DNA of 64,000 nt, from positions 15,350,501-15,414,500 of the forward strand of contig JAYKKI010000009.1 in NCBI GenBank assembly GCA_039881145.1, read 5' to 3'. The first letter of the stretch is position 1. The number at the start of each line of letters is the position of its first letter. Positions 25,595 through 38,683 of the stretch are shown piece after piece. The translations under genes were made by a program, and so were the position numbers. This DNA is from Druceiella hillmani. Taxonomy: Eukaryota; Arthropoda; Insecta; Lepidoptera; Hepialidae. The notes under the pieces are model-generated. The model was given only the letters and a program-made list of their open reading frames with translations, was not told where the DNA came from and did not search any database.

Positions 25595-25990
25595 CATTCT
25601 AAATCGATAGTATTGCTATACATCTACGGAAAAAAATTTCAAAATTAAAACCGGTGAAAAAAGATATTAAATTTATGGCGAGACGAAAGACTTAAATCCC
25701 CTCTTTAATGAAATGTAATATAAATGCACATTCAAACATCCCTAAAATAAAATTTTTAATACAAACCATAGTTTTTCAAATATTAAATATCATATTTATA
25801 ATATTACTATATGGCCACAAAAAAATTTCAAATGCAAACCGGTGAATAAAAATTTAATTGTATTGCGAGACGGAAGACTTAATTTTCTTTTTGATGAAAT
25901 ATAGTATTAAATATATCCAAACGTCTCTGAAATGAAAATTTTGAATACAAAATATAGTTTCTTAAAGGTTAAATATCATAATTTAGGGTA
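25595..25990. repeat. Two-copy tandem duplication, unit about 190-195 bases
   Basis: Units at about 25595-25790 and 25791-25990 share 'aaaatttcaaa', 'aaaccggtgaa', 'gcgagacg.aagacttaa' and 'aatacaaa.tatagttt'. The copies are clearly diverged by substitution and small indels, so it is an old event. No coding potential. Confidence 0.75.
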
Positions 25991-27869
25991 AATGGAACAA
26001 AATGAAGCAATACTTACTTGTCGTCAATACCTATACAATTACTTATCTTACGAACAGTATATCGATAATGTAACAAACTGAAAGGCCATATAAATTTCAT
26101 TGCAAATAAGATTACCACCTACGCGTAAATTGATCTTTGTAATTTTAAACGGATGAATAATGGGTGGCCAATTGTATATCTAATTTTAATTATTTTTTGG
26201 ACATTTCTTTATATGAACTTATATGTACATAAAATATATAAACCCTTAAGCAAAATGTAATACTTCAAAAATTAATAAATCTGCTTACCTACCAAAAAGT
26301 AATTTAAATACTCGCGTGGCTGGTACACTATAAAATATTGAGAAAAATTTAGACGAATGTTAATTATAATTTATTGTTGTTTGTTAATGAATCATAAGTA
26401 TAAAACATATGTCCAAAATATTCAATATTTCTACATCGTGACAAAATTTCATCAAACAATATAATATTCATAAAATTATGCAAGATTAATCAGAGTATAA
26501 ATTGGGATAAATATTATAAGTAAGATTAATGGGAGTATAATTAGGATAAATATACAATATTTTCAATAGTCAACATTCCTCTGTCGTCCGTTAAAAAAAA
26601 GCTGAATAAACGAATGAACATTTTGACGAAAGCTTTGAAAGGAGGTGCCCTTCGGTGTTGGAAAGCTATTTTGCATATTCCGCCTTCAATCTGTAACATT
26701 GACCGGCACCCTATGATGTGCTGTAACATATTTCCTTAAGTACACCCAATGTAAATTTTGAGATCGGCCTGTCTGAAATGATAAAGGGCGGGAAGTGTTA
26801 TGAAAGGAACTTGCTTTTACTACATCGTGATGCTGATGGCGACATTGTGTAAACGAGCTTCATTTAGTTCCATTCTCCCAGAAATATGAGGGTTATTCCA
26901 CCATAAAATATGTTTGATGGGTTACTTGTGATTTTCTGGTTAAATCTCAAAGATGATGAATGTAATATTTGTAGAATGACAGATAAAAATAACTGTACAT
27001 ATGAATGATTTAGGATTAATGACTAGAATACATTTTGAAAAAAAAAATATTTCAACTTAGCGATTAAAGAGGCGTTATTGACACATTTTGAATGTGAATA
27101 ATATAATTAATTACAATCTAACTTTACGATTACGCTATGGTTTTATTTCAATGTGCAAAACAGAGATAATGAGAGAATAATTTTAAACTAATAACTATAC
27201 AATTACTCATACAACCTAGTTTTGAGACGTTGTATACAACATTTGAATCACTGTATTTCAAAAGGTAAAAATAAAAATATAATGAATAATTGTTTTATAT
27301 AGGAATAAATAGGGAGGCATACACGCTCTAAGTGATTTGTTTTATTTTATCTGTGTAAAAATTATAAAATCATAAGATAATTCCGCAATTCAAATATAAA
27401 CTCAGTTTACTTTAAGAAAGAGTTTAGATATTAAAAGCAATAAAATTTCGTTTAAATAAATTAAACTGTCATCGTTTAATTTATTCGCTGTATATGTGTA
27501 TAGCACAGAGCTGTCACGTATAATGTGTGTGCAACCTTTGGCTCTACGGCGATCGTATAACCCCTATTAGGTTACTTCGTAATGACTTCGTACATAAAGA
27601 ACTATGAAAAAATAATTTAACATATTTCTAAATTTTTTTCTTTTCCATGCAACAATTATTTCCAGTCTATTATAATTTAGATTTAAAAAAATATCTTATG
27701 TTTTTGAGCTTTTCGGAAAACCCTTACCACAATTTGAACAATGGAAAATTTTATTCTAACCTTACTAAATTTAGAAAACTTTTAGTATTATATCTTATCT
27801 AGTCTTTGGTCTTTGGTTTTCTATTAATTCTCTTGCTTATTTATACACTACTTTTTTGTTCTGCTTTTG
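25991..27869. other. AT-rich stretch with a GC-richer patch near 26620-26900
   Basis: No gene or structured RNA is recognised. The patch is visibly less AT-rich than its surroundings. The 62-codon minus-strand frame ending at 26541 overlaps it but has no identifiable domain. Confidence 0.4.
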
Positions 27870-29420
27870 TGTGTTTCGCTGCACTAAATCATGTGGTTGG
27901 GTCCTCTTGAGTCGTCATGCATAATTTATATAGCTTAGAGTCTAGAAGGCCTCGATATTCACGTGATGATGGTGTTTTTCTTCATGGATCCTGACTTATT
28001 TCGTAAAAGTGTCAAATCCTAGATCTTTGTAGATGCAGCTGTTTCTGATATCCTACCCTGCGTCTAAGATGTTCCTTATGCTTTTGTTTGGAAATTTTTG
28101 AACCATTTTCATAGTAGTTTCGCTAGCACATCCCCAAGTTGAATGCCAAAGAATTTTATAATTTTTGTCTGGCTTGCCAGCGTCTTTTCCGACTGATACA
28201 ATTACAGTGTCATCAACGAAAGTAGCAATGATACTTGGACTCCTGTATGTCTCCTGTATGTGGTGTATAATTTGTACAAAACTGATCTTAAAATGCTCCA
28301 TTGTGGGATTCTAGCTCTCATTATTTTTAGATCAGAACATGCTTTCTCTTGCTCATTGCAATTAAGTAGTGTACAGTATAATTTAGACATGCAACCAAGG
28401 AGCTGTTTTACTAAACTCCTATACCGTGCTTTGCCACAGATCTGTTCAACTTCAATGACCAGAATTTTTTGTGCCATTTCAATGATATTGGTGGCCATTG
28501 GTACTTGATAAATAAATGATATTTGATAGAATATTTTTTTTGAATCCAAACTGGCTTGTTGGTTAAATTTCTTTCTTCAATTATTGGTTTTTCAACAATT
28601 GCTATTCCGGTAGTTTCTTCATCACTGAAAGCAATGCAAATGATCTATATAACATTACTTTTTATTGTAGTTTCCCTGTTTTTAGACAATCATGATTTTC
28701 GCTAACTTCTACGGATTCGGAACGTAAACAAAGCGCTGGCCAAACAGGTAGTATTTGGATAGCTTTGCGTGGTAGCTGTTGTTAGACTTCATCTACGTTG
28801 AGATAAAGGAAAGGTGCTTGCTTCGCACTCATTTTATATTTTATCTGTACTGCTACTTTCGTGGAGATAACCAGTCGAATTGGCATTTTGTCTATTTTTA
28901 TGTGTTCTTCTTTAATTTTTTCGTTCGATTGAAACATACCTTCGGGCTCATTTTGTCTCAGATTTGTCCTTTCAACTAATAAGTCCCTTGTTTCTTTTAG
29001 ATATTTATTGCATTTGATTCTTGGTGTAATTCTGAGCATGTTGTCTCAAGTTGCATTCTTGAAACCACTACTGATCTTTCTATTGCTTCATCTTGTTTCT
29101 TTAAAGTTTTTAGCGAGCCGGGGAGGACGGTGCTATTTTCTATTTGTTGATTTTTCTAATTTTATAGCTAGCCCAGTTTTGTCTTTATTACTCAGGCTAG
29201 ATGGATTCTCATTCTGAATGATTATATCACTCAAGGTTAAAAGAAGGGAGAAGTCATTATAATTTAGTGGAATTCTTATTACCGCAAATATGTCGATTAC
29301 ATCCGGTATTTCGTTTTGGTCCGTTGGACAGTAAGTGGTCTTATCTAAGTTGCGCACGTGTTGCATTATATTACCCTCCTGTAATAAACCTCCCATCTTG
29401 ACTTTTGAGTAAATCAATAT
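27870..29420 (-). pseudogene. Jockey-type LINE ORF2 relic (endonuclease and reverse transcriptase fragments)
   Basis: Pieces in ORF2 order run down the minus strand. At 29133-29417, TTYCPTDQNEIPDVIDIF matches the C-terminal endonuclease segment 'PTYWPTDxNKTPDLIDF' of Jockey-type elements. Around 28480-28560, PTSQFGF matches the RT 'ipNHQFGFR' motif. At 28207-28229, IATFVDDT is the catalytic FADD box with Ala changed to Val. Directly after it the sequence jumps to STWGCASETTMKMVQKFPNK, which is the 'LWGCASxSNIxxIQRFQNK' segment near the protein's end, so roughly the RT thumb region is deleted. Near 27870-27920 RLKRTQPHDL matches the terminal 'RRLKRxKPxDL'. Stops and frameshifts are many. It is dead and older than the LINEs at either edge of the window. 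Confidence 0.75.
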
Positions 29421-30316
29421 AGTGTTATTCTTTTAGAATATGTTGTTGTGTTGCAATTTTTAGTCTCTACATTAATATCTGTATCCTGATATTTTGTTTG
29501 CCTATTCCTTGATGAATAACCATCAATTATTCACTAAGTATTTTATGACAACCACACTACTTTCTTTTACTTCATGATAGAGTGTGTGGTATAATAGATT
29601 TTGTAGTTTCTGGGTCTAATTTAGGATTTTCTAGCAAAGTGAATATTGGCTATAAGACAAACACCTGTGTTCAAGAACTATTTGCATTTCTTGTCAAACA
29701 TTTTAAATGCCGTTACAGTTCAATTTCCTAATGCGTAGTTATTTAGGCATTTCTCTTTATAAGCGTCGCTTCCTGTGTCCGACCTTCAAGATTTGTAATT
29801 CTTTTGTCCATCTTGTGTATCCCATACAGAATTTGTTGCAGGAAAATTTCTATATTATCTCCTGTGACTGTTTTTTGTTTAAGTTACATCTTTCCCAAAT
29901 TTAGATTGTTGGATGAAATCGCGACACGCTTTTGTTGTTTAGGTGGTTTTGTTCCTTAACCTGATTTTCGAATTAATGTGCATGGAAGTAAAAACTTAAT
30001 AACATCTCTTCAGTGATAATTGGAGATTACATTGTAGTTTCTTTAAGTAATTACTATTTGCAACAAGAAAACTACAGTTTGAAATAGAAATTTAAAATGG
30101 GGATAATTGTTTTACCACTAAATTAAACTTCATATATTCTACATATATTTAAAATATTTAATACTAACCAGATATTTCGTATAAAAATTTTAGACAAAAC
30201 AAATAAACTACTATTGTTTAATCTTCTGGTTTTAATATCGTGTACGATAAGTTAACCGAGTTTTGTTTGAAAACTTTTTTTAATAATTTTATGTATTCCT
30301 TTAAGAAAGTTTTAGA
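29421..30316. other. AT-rich stretch, no gene recognised
   Basis: It may include more decayed sequence upstream of the Jockey-type relic (5' part of the element), but no motif could be matched. Confidence 0.4.
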
Positions 30317-30448
30317 CACGGACGTTTTTCTCGGAGATCACTTGACATAGAAAGTAATGGTTTGTGGTCATTTTTAACCATATCTAGTTAAAAGTGACCA
30401 CAAACCATTACTTTCTATGTCAAGTGATCTCCGAGAAAAATGTCCGTG
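30317..30448. repeat. Near-perfect long hairpin: 64-bp stem, 4-nt loop
   Basis: The left arm 30317-30380 and right arm 30385-30448 are reverse complements over 64 positions with three mismatches. As plus-strand RNA, two of the three (30324 with the facing t, and the mismatch near 30370) become G-U wobble pairs. The arms include 'ctcggagatcacttgacata'. There is no clear target duplication beside it. It could be a minimal foldback element, or a hairpin-RNA or small-RNA precursor. Confidence 0.9.
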
Positions 30449-32171
30449 ACAAAAAATGGCGAAGTAATCCCACAAATGTTCGGTATTTTTAATTTTGGAT
30501 ATGGATCGATAAAAGTATAGTTAAAAAAAGTTACGAAAATGAAAATAAATATTGTTAACATATTTCTTTGTGTTTATTTCTCATGAGAAATCGAGCAAAG
30601 GGATCGAATTCAATGTTAAATATTTTACGTTGATACTAATACTTTGCCAACACTCATTACTTATTTTAAAAAAATATTATTAAAATACAGGGCACCGTAA
30701 TTGTATTTCCCCTGTTTTATATCACATGGCTCCACATTTCGAACGACAAATACATTGTGTGTGCGTAAAAATATTATCCTAATGAATTACGCAATATTTA
30801 AAAATCTTCACAATAACTTTCTTTTACTATAGTTTAGCTTTTCCAAATGAGATTAGTTCAAAGAAATTCCTCCAAAAATATACTTAAAATTACCTACAAA
30901 TAATTACATAACTTTATTTTTTTTGTCAACACGCTAGCTAAGCACTTCCAGTCTCGAGCTGAAAACACATATCGAAGCTTGTTAACAAAATAAATACATT
31001 GAACAAAGATATAATCAAGGCAAGATGTCGGTAATGAGCCAGTATTTTGGTTAACACGGAAAATCCTCTGAAACTCTACGATAATATAAGAAATAATGTA
31101 CTTAGTTACATGCTTTTGTTAACTAAACTACTTATGTGAAAGCTGTTTTGAATATACCGTAAGTAAACAAAACGTGATCATATAAATGTTGTTTTGGTCA
31201 GTTAGGGTGAACTTAAATAATTCAATCTAATCATCCATTACATGCGGTCTTTTAATTTGTCGATTACTTTGCAGTATTTGATTAGTTTAGTAAATTGTAA
31301 ACAACGACTAAGTAATAATTGTGTCAGTAAGCTTAATCAAACATTACATTTTCATATGTAAAATAAACTTTGGGAAAGTAATGTTTCTTTACGTAATGTA
31401 ATCTACATTCGTATGTCAGTTATTTTATTGAGATCGTAGATTACATAATATAATATATTCATATATTGACATATCGTTACGTCGGTAATATCATCATTTA
31501 CCGAGAAAATTACGGCACTATTCAGATGGATATAATTAAGATTTCCGGGAATGAAATGTGGTGTATGGATGTAAAACTAAAATAAAATACTAGTAAGAAT
31601 AAATAGAACAGAAGGAAATTTTTAATAAGGAAAAGTAAAATTTTTACAAATAAGAAAATTGGTATAGTGAGTCGTTTTGAATAAAATGAACTACTATGCG
31701 AAAAAGTATGATACCAAAATCTAACCCTCTTCCCCCTATAGAGGTGGGATTGGGGACTGAAATTTATAAAAGACCGAGCAACGCCAATTACTTGTCCAGT
31801 TTAATATAAAAATTTATATTAGATGATAAATTTGCAAATCATCAGTGTGCATTGATTACCTACCCCAGCTGAATTTAACAAAGCCTTATGTGAGATATGA
31901 CTGTTTTCCATAATGTGTCCCAAGATAAACTGAGCTCTAGTGTTATTGCAAGGATTATTTCGATAGATATGGCAGGAATTGCAGACAGTCTTTTTTTTCA
32001 TTCTGCCTTACTGCTCTCAAAACTAAATGTAATAATTATACCATATATCATGTCACTACCCAATGCATTGATATCTTGTGTTGTTCAATATTTCATATTA
32101 GTTCACGTAAAAAGTCTTAATAATACAACCAAATTTTAAAACTAAGTTTTGACTATGATGCTAAAAGCCTT
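30449..32171. other. AT-rich stretch, no gene recognised
   Basis: No coding region, tandem repeat or structured RNA identified. Confidence 0.45.
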
Positions 32172-33540
32172 TTTCTTATATTATCTTTCAACTTTAATGT
32201 TGACGTCGACTTGCTTCAATATATTTTTCAAAAGATATTGAGGATAAATTTAGAAAATGGCCTATTTGAAAATGTTAAGAAAGAGCGAAGTGTGATAATG
32301 GAACTTTTATTGTTCCATTGCTCTGTTAACAACCACTTTTTCTTATATCATCTTTCATCTTTGATATTGATGTCGACTTGCTTCAACATATTTTTAAAAA
32401 TTATTGAGAATAAATTTTGACAACGGCACGTTTGAAGAGATAAAGAAAGAGCGAAGTGTGATAATAGAACTATTATTGTTCCATTGCTCTGTCAACAACC
32501 ACTTTTTCTTATATCATCTCTAATCTTTAATATTGACGTTGACTTGCTTCAATATATTTTTCAAAATTATTGAGAATAAATTTTGACAACGGCACATTTG
32601 AAAAGATAAAGAAAGAGCGAAGTGTGATAATAGAACCATTATTGTTCCATTGCTCTGTCAACAATCACTTCTTATATCATCTTTAATATTGACGTTGACT
32701 CACTTCAATATATTTTTCAAAATGATTGAGAATAGATTTTGACAATGGCACGTTTAAAACGGAAAAGAAAGAACGAAGTATAATAATAGGATTGTTATTA
32801 TTATTTTTTTCTGGCAACAATCACCTTTTCCTATATCATCTTTTACCTTTAATATTGAGGTCTACTTGGATCAATATATTTTTCAAAAGATATTAAGAAT
32901 AAATCTCAACATTTGAAACGATATGGAAAGAGTGAAATGTCATAATCATCATCATCATCATCATGTATATTAATACGCTAAGGTTAAGATGTTACTCTCC
33001 CTTTTTAGAAAAAACCTCACAACTAATCCACATAAATTATATATCATTTTATCGATAATCTTGCTCTACCGGCATCCACAACTAAAAAATTTATTATTGC
33101 TATTGTTCTTGCAAATTAATTAATTATTAAAATTATATACACAAAACAGCAATGCTGCCATCTAACGGCTCAACGTCAATATGATTGACGGTGGGTAAAA
33201 TTAAAAATTTGTTTAATTTCAAATCCACTCACGTATAAATAAAGTGGCGCTTTAGCTCAATGCTTTTGATACTTGCGCTTCTATATGTCAATTTTGGTAA
33301 AATATTTGTTTGATCTGTCATCTGAGCTTCATAATGGAATAAATAATGCGAAGACTTCGCACGGGTCACGCTAGTAGAACTATTATTGTTCTATTGCTCT
33401 GTCAACAATATTTTTTTCTTATAGTTTCCTACATCTTTAATATTGACGTCAACTGGCTTCAATATATTTTTCAAATAGTATTGAGAATAAATTTTGATCA
33501 TGGCGCTTTTGAAATGATAAAGATGCAAGATGTCAAAACA
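32172..33540. repeat. Tandem array of about six units of 159-167 bases, interrupted by a Helitron
   Basis: Units begin near 32175, 32342, 32508, 32671, 32830 and, after the insertion, 33417. Shared phrases are 'cttatatcatc', 'ttcaatatatttttcaaaa', 'gaataaattttga' and 'ttgttccattgctctgtcaa'. The first four are closest to each other. The 60-80 codon frames at 31897, 32211 and 33346 include array sequence and are not conserved between units. It looks like a small satellite-like array. Confidence 0.85.
32946..33374 (+). mobile_element. Short non-autonomous Helitron
   Basis: It starts with TC within a (TCA)n run, has a hairpin 'tgcgaagacttcgca' at 33347-33361, and ends 'cgggtcacgctag' with CTAG at 33371-33374. 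It sits exactly between A (32945) and T (33375). Removing the 429 bases restores 'cataa|tagaactattattgttc', the continuous repeat unit of the surrounding array. No Rep or helicase frame is present, so it would rely on an autonomous relative. Confidence 0.85.
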
Positions 33541-34319
33541 ATTTAAAATATTGCTGAAATCGAATAGCATTACATTTAATATAAGGGTATACCATTAGAT
33601 ATTTCACTTAAAAATACAATTAAAATAACCAGCGAATTAGCAAACTAAACATATAATATGATTAATTTTTAAACATTTTTAATACTATTTCAGAATTTTC
33701 GTCTATATCGTAATTGTCATATATTTTTGCGTTTCAAAGAAGGTGTAATTTGTCAATTTAATAGTTGTTCATTATAATTTGTTCCAAAAAATTTAGCAAG
33801 GATTTAATTTTTTTTTCAATCGGTTGAATGTATATTTGAATTTCTTATTTACCATGTTTTTTTTAATAAACATAAAATTATAAAAAAAAATATTTTAAAA
33901 ATTTTCATGTTACTTATTAATTAAAAAAAATTTCAGTCTTTAATCGTGCTTCTATGTTTTTAAAGTCATAATACATAAATTTATCGTATGCACGTATCTT
34001 AAGGCAATTTAAAAACAAAATAAAGCGAATTAAAATTAGAGATGCAAATAATGACAAAAGGTGACAAAATTTGTTCCTATTATAATACTTCCTATTATAA
34101 TATTTTTAAAAAATAATTCATTTTACCATCAAAGATTCTACTGGAGAAAGATAAGCAAACCTAACAAGATGTAATATCGTATATGAAACTTGTAGAGAGG
34201 TAGAAGGTAGGAGAATGGCAAAATTAAAAGCTTTTATTCAACGCCCTCAATTAAATTAGTAAGTCTTTCACAAGCACACGTTAAAACAATTTTTTTTCAT
34301 GATATAACTATAGATTAAG
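33541..34319. other. AT-rich stretch, no gene recognised
   Basis: Many A and T homopolymer runs. Nothing else supported. Confidence 0.5.
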
Positions 34320-34690
34320 ATTTTGGGCGATTTTACTTGACTTGTCAGATCTTGCTTCTTGCCCAATTTCATGATCCTAGATCAACGGGAAGTATCCTAT
34401 AGGTTTTTATTTATTAGCAAGTATCAAAATATGCGGCATAAATCGTTGTATTTTTAGGGTTTTTTAATGATTGCGTTAACTTAGAAATTTGTTTTTTTAC
34501 AACTTCAAAGAACCGCAGACCTAAGTATTTGATATTAATTTTCACTTGATACCACCACGCGTCCCTGAGAAAAAAAGGGTTTCACCCACCGGCAGACGGA
34601 CAATGAAATGATATCCTATAAGGGGCCCTTTTTTCCTTTTGAGGTGCTGGACCCTAAAAATGGTAGTAAAAAAAATATAATTTGAAAAAA
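34320..34690 (+). repeat. Dispersed insect repeat, 3' part
   Basis: The sequence runs from 'cttgcccaatttcatgatcc' through 'caacgggaagtatcctatag', 'cagacggacaatgaaatgat' and 'cctataagg' to 'ccttttgaggtgctggaccc'. I recognise this phrase order from a repeat that is very common in Lepidoptera. It lacks the usual 'gttaag.gcgagt' start seen in other copies in this window (48895, 51935, 53735). Confidence 0.6.
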
Positions 34691-37600
34691 ATTCATGTTG
34701 ATCGCCTTGTTACCGGCATATATTTTAAATTTTTCATAGATATGAATTCGAAATTGAGGCATAAAAACTAGTCTAATGAATGGATAAACAAACTTACTTT
34801 TCCATTAATAACACTAGTTAGAATAAACCAATATTTTAATTAAGTGACATTTTTGTAACATTTTCGCAATAAATAAAACATAATTTACTAAACGTATTAT
34901 TTTTTCTTTTTAACTTGAATTAAACTCCTGTGTGGAATATAATCATATATATCACATTTATTTTTATCTAAATCAATTCTAAAACTCAGTTCAAAGCCAT
35001 CGTAACTTATCTTGGTAAATACCGAAAATCTGTTGGCAATATCATTTTGGTGACGAAAATTTATAAAATAGAGCCGACTAAACAATTTTTATATATTAGA
35101 CGTAAATAAAAAATAAATAAACATTCTCGTTTTATAAACGTGGAAAAATTAAACGATACATTTCAGCGCAAAAACACAAAACGTAAATAACGACTAATGG
35201 GTCGCCTCAGGCTAGAAATACACATCGAAACTCATTAACATAGCAAATATTCTCAACAGAAATAAAACTAACGTAAAATACTAATGAAATTACGTTGATA
35301 TTAAGCCGGCGTGAATGGTGAAAATTCTTTAAGGACTCAAGTAACTAATATAAGAAGCTTTTATAATTAAAATTATTTCCATTGTGTTAAAGACACGATG
35401 GTGAGCTAATTGTCTAAAAGTTTCTATCTATTGTCTATTGTTTAAACATGTTTAACCAATCCGTATATGTGATCCTATTTCTATAAAAGTTCATAAAAGT
35501 GATATCTTTGTAAGGAAAGTAAGTTTCCATAATAGGAAAATATTAGGTCCTATATACTATTTTCATCGAAATATCGATCTCATTTCATGAATTACACAAG
35601 TGTTGCTACATCGATAGCTTTGCTTCGCGGCTTCGCGGCTTCATTTGCATGGGAAAACAAAATAATGTGTAATGAAGTTGAAAAAAATGTGAAAAAATTA
35701 AATGATAGGATTGGAAATGGGTAAATAGTTTGAAATAACTAAAAATGGAAGAAAGTGGTGAGTGTCATGCAATAGGTAGCCGTAAGCTGGCACGTTGCCT
35801 GATGTATTTTACATACTTTTATTATTTGTATACTTTTTGCGCCCTTATTTACGTATTTTTTTTACTTACAAAAATAATTTTTAAAAAGAAAACTTTTTTA
35901 GCTAACCTTGTCCAAATTTTTTTGAGGGAAAATATTTGGGATTTTGCTTTATGCGAAGCGTAATCCATTTTGGGAATACTCGGCTATAGACCGAGTCCCA
36001 CTGAAGGAGAGAAATATAAAGCGTCCGAGTTAGTAAGTATAATATTATTTCGTCACTTCTTCTATTGAGTAATTGGTGCAGAGGTAAAACACTGGATTAA
36101 ATACATTGCTAATGTGTTGTAAAACTATTAATAATTAAATTAATTTAAATAAAACTCCCTCCCGCTTTCAGAGTATATTCAATATTAAGTCCACGTTTAT
36201 AATGAAGACGTACATTGTCTCTGGAGAAAAATGTTTTTATTATTTAGTGGTAATTGAAAAACTTCTAAAAATTATTTGAGCTTATTTGTATACATTGATG
36301 TATCATATCTATTGTAATACTATTTAGTATCGAAGTGAAAAAATAAGATTAGGTTTATTTACGTACCTCCATGAACATACAAATAGCGCACCACTACTAT
36401 TAATCGGAATTATTATTGTTTTTTAATTTTTGTACTGAAAATGTCCTATATACACAGTACGATAACATTGGTTGTTAAAGTTTTTGTTTCTTCAGTATGG
36501 CCATAAAAATATAAAGTTCTTTTTCATTCTTAATGTAAAATTTCACGGAGATTCATTGAGTGTCTGAGGCATAAAATAGAAAAAATAATCAAACAAACTC
36601 ACTTTCTCATTTATACTATCAGTATCATCATCGTAAGTAATCGTATTATTCTCGTGGAAATACAGTATATTTATTATTTTTATATTATTGTCAAAGGAAA
36701 TATATTTGAAATAAATGAAACTAAAGTTGCTGATGTGTTTCCGGAAAGTATAGGTTTTTCAGGTAAAAAAGCTTTGCAAAAGAAGCACAAACGTCATTCT
36801 TGGTTTGAAGACATATTATACCATTTTTAAGATTCCGTGTCCGATAGAGATCAATTTTATTTTTGTGGCTACATAATCTATCTCTCCATCTGACAGTCTG
36901 TGTACCTATCCCATGCTTTTAATTGCTAAACGAAAAAAGGTAGAGACTTGCGACAGATATGTGGTATCTCATACGTATAAATAAATAAATGATCATATTT
37001 AAAACATATGAATATAATATTTTATTATGTATAATAATATGAATATTAAAACATATACAAAATATTATATATTTTGTTACGCTTTCACACATATAAAAAG
37101 AGCTAAACACTTTTTTTATTTTCACAAGCGTGTGAAGCATGATTGGAAAGAGTTCTTTTAATGCAACAAAAACTTGCATTACGTAGAAACATTTAATTTG
37201 GTATTAATATTTCTTACATCCTGTATTTAAATAAAAAATACAAAAAAGATCTAAATATATAACAGTAACATTTTTATTATAAATTTATCAAATTTTTACA
37301 CCTACAAAACATATTTAAACAAAGATATTTCTTTGAAGAAAAATTATATTAATATTATCAAAAAGTTTAATAGATAAACTACGTGCCCTTAAATTCTTGT
37401 ACATGTCCAAATGAGAGTCCAAAAATATTATATTACGTTATAAAAATTGACGTTAAAATAAACAGTTTACAATTATGATAATAACCGAACGTGAATAATG
37501 TTTCACGTAATTATAATTTGTAACCAAAAGTCGGATTACTCTCTATATCGACATGAAATGACATGAAAACTGTGCCATATCCGCATATAATAGTAATCGA

Positions 37601-38562
37601 TACATAATTTTCTCAGATTCCTCATATCTTCGGAGGAAATTTGCTCGAAGATTTAAATAAATAATAATCTTAGAAAGTATTTTATTTATCTCCACTCTGT
37701 ATAAAATTATACTCCATAAAAAATATTATGTGGGATACTACATAACGCTATTTCACATGAAATCTTCTAAAATATGTAAAATTCGCTGTCAGAAAATAAT
37801 ATTCTGCGATACATAAAATTCGTCAGATGTGGGAAAAATATTCTAAAATAAATATAATTCTTTAGCTGTGAGATAAATATGATGAATGAGCGTAATTTGT
37901 TCATCCTAATTTAATAGTAGGACGCTGTGGTATTCAAGAGCTCTCGTGTATTCTACCTTCGTACACCTTCGTACCCTTTTCCTACACGAAAAATTACGGT
38001 AAGATGCAATAAATATCGAAATTATGAAATTTAATCGGTAATTAATATAGTGGTTATTAAGGAGTTAATTATACCCACAGACATTATCATTGTTCAAAAT
38101 GAAATTAATATTGTAATTTTTTCTAATTATAATTTTAAGAAACGTAGGCTTTCAAAAGTAATGCTTTGGATTAGTAACATAAACATATAGTATTTTAATT
38201 GGTACACCATTGGTACAACTTTAATCAGCTTTAATATTAATAACTGATTGGTCGAATATCAATATGCCATAACGTGTAACTGTTCAAACTCAAATTGGTC
38301 AATATATCAACTTTAACACAAGTTTTTAACTTTGTCAGTATCGCATGGGAACTAAAAGTTAAAAAAGACAATCAGGCAATAATTACTAGAATGAATTTGC
38401 TGGCAGCTTTGCTTGAGACGTATGTATCGTTATAGATGTTTAAGGAAAGAAATCATATACAAATATTAACAAATCTAAATATTTGTTTAAATAAATTTCA
38501 CTTAACCTAATTTTGCGTAAGTTGGCTTTAAAACATCAAATATAAAATATAAATCGAAAATA
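34691..38562. other. AT-rich stretch, no gene recognised
   Basis: Frames at 34897 (minus), 35745 (plus) and 36919 (minus) are 60-86 codons with no recognisable domain. A small stem-loop 'actcggctatagaccgagt' lies near 35978. Nothing further can be supported. Confidence 0.45.
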
Positions 38563-38606
38563 TACTACGTGATGTAGTATTATTTCTACTTTCTTTAAGT
38601 TCTTTA

Positions 38607-38647
38607 CCACGACCTAGGTTTCGTTGTATTACAACCCCTTCAGGTGG
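38607..38647 (-). ncRNA. Altered hammerhead ribozyme-like motif, left arm of copy 2
   Basis: On the minus strand the layout is kept, but the core reads 'ctgaaggggttgt' instead of 'ctgaagatgttgt', so A9 and the extra U are both G. Cleavage activity is doubtful. Confidence 0.5.
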
Positions 38648-38683
38648 ACTATTAGCAAATATATTAGAATCTTTGCTAATAAC

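Noticed and set aside
28260..29217. Plus-strand frames of 66-82 codons
   Set aside because: Antisense to the Jockey-type ORF2 relic.
32940..32964. (TCA)n run taken as an independent microsatellite
   Set aside because: It is the 5' end of the Helitron: the insertion boundary lies at 32945/32946 and the element begins TC.
36070..36110. tRNA A-box-like phrase 'ggtgcagaggtaaaacactgg'
   Set aside because: No B box and no cloverleaf could be drawn around it.
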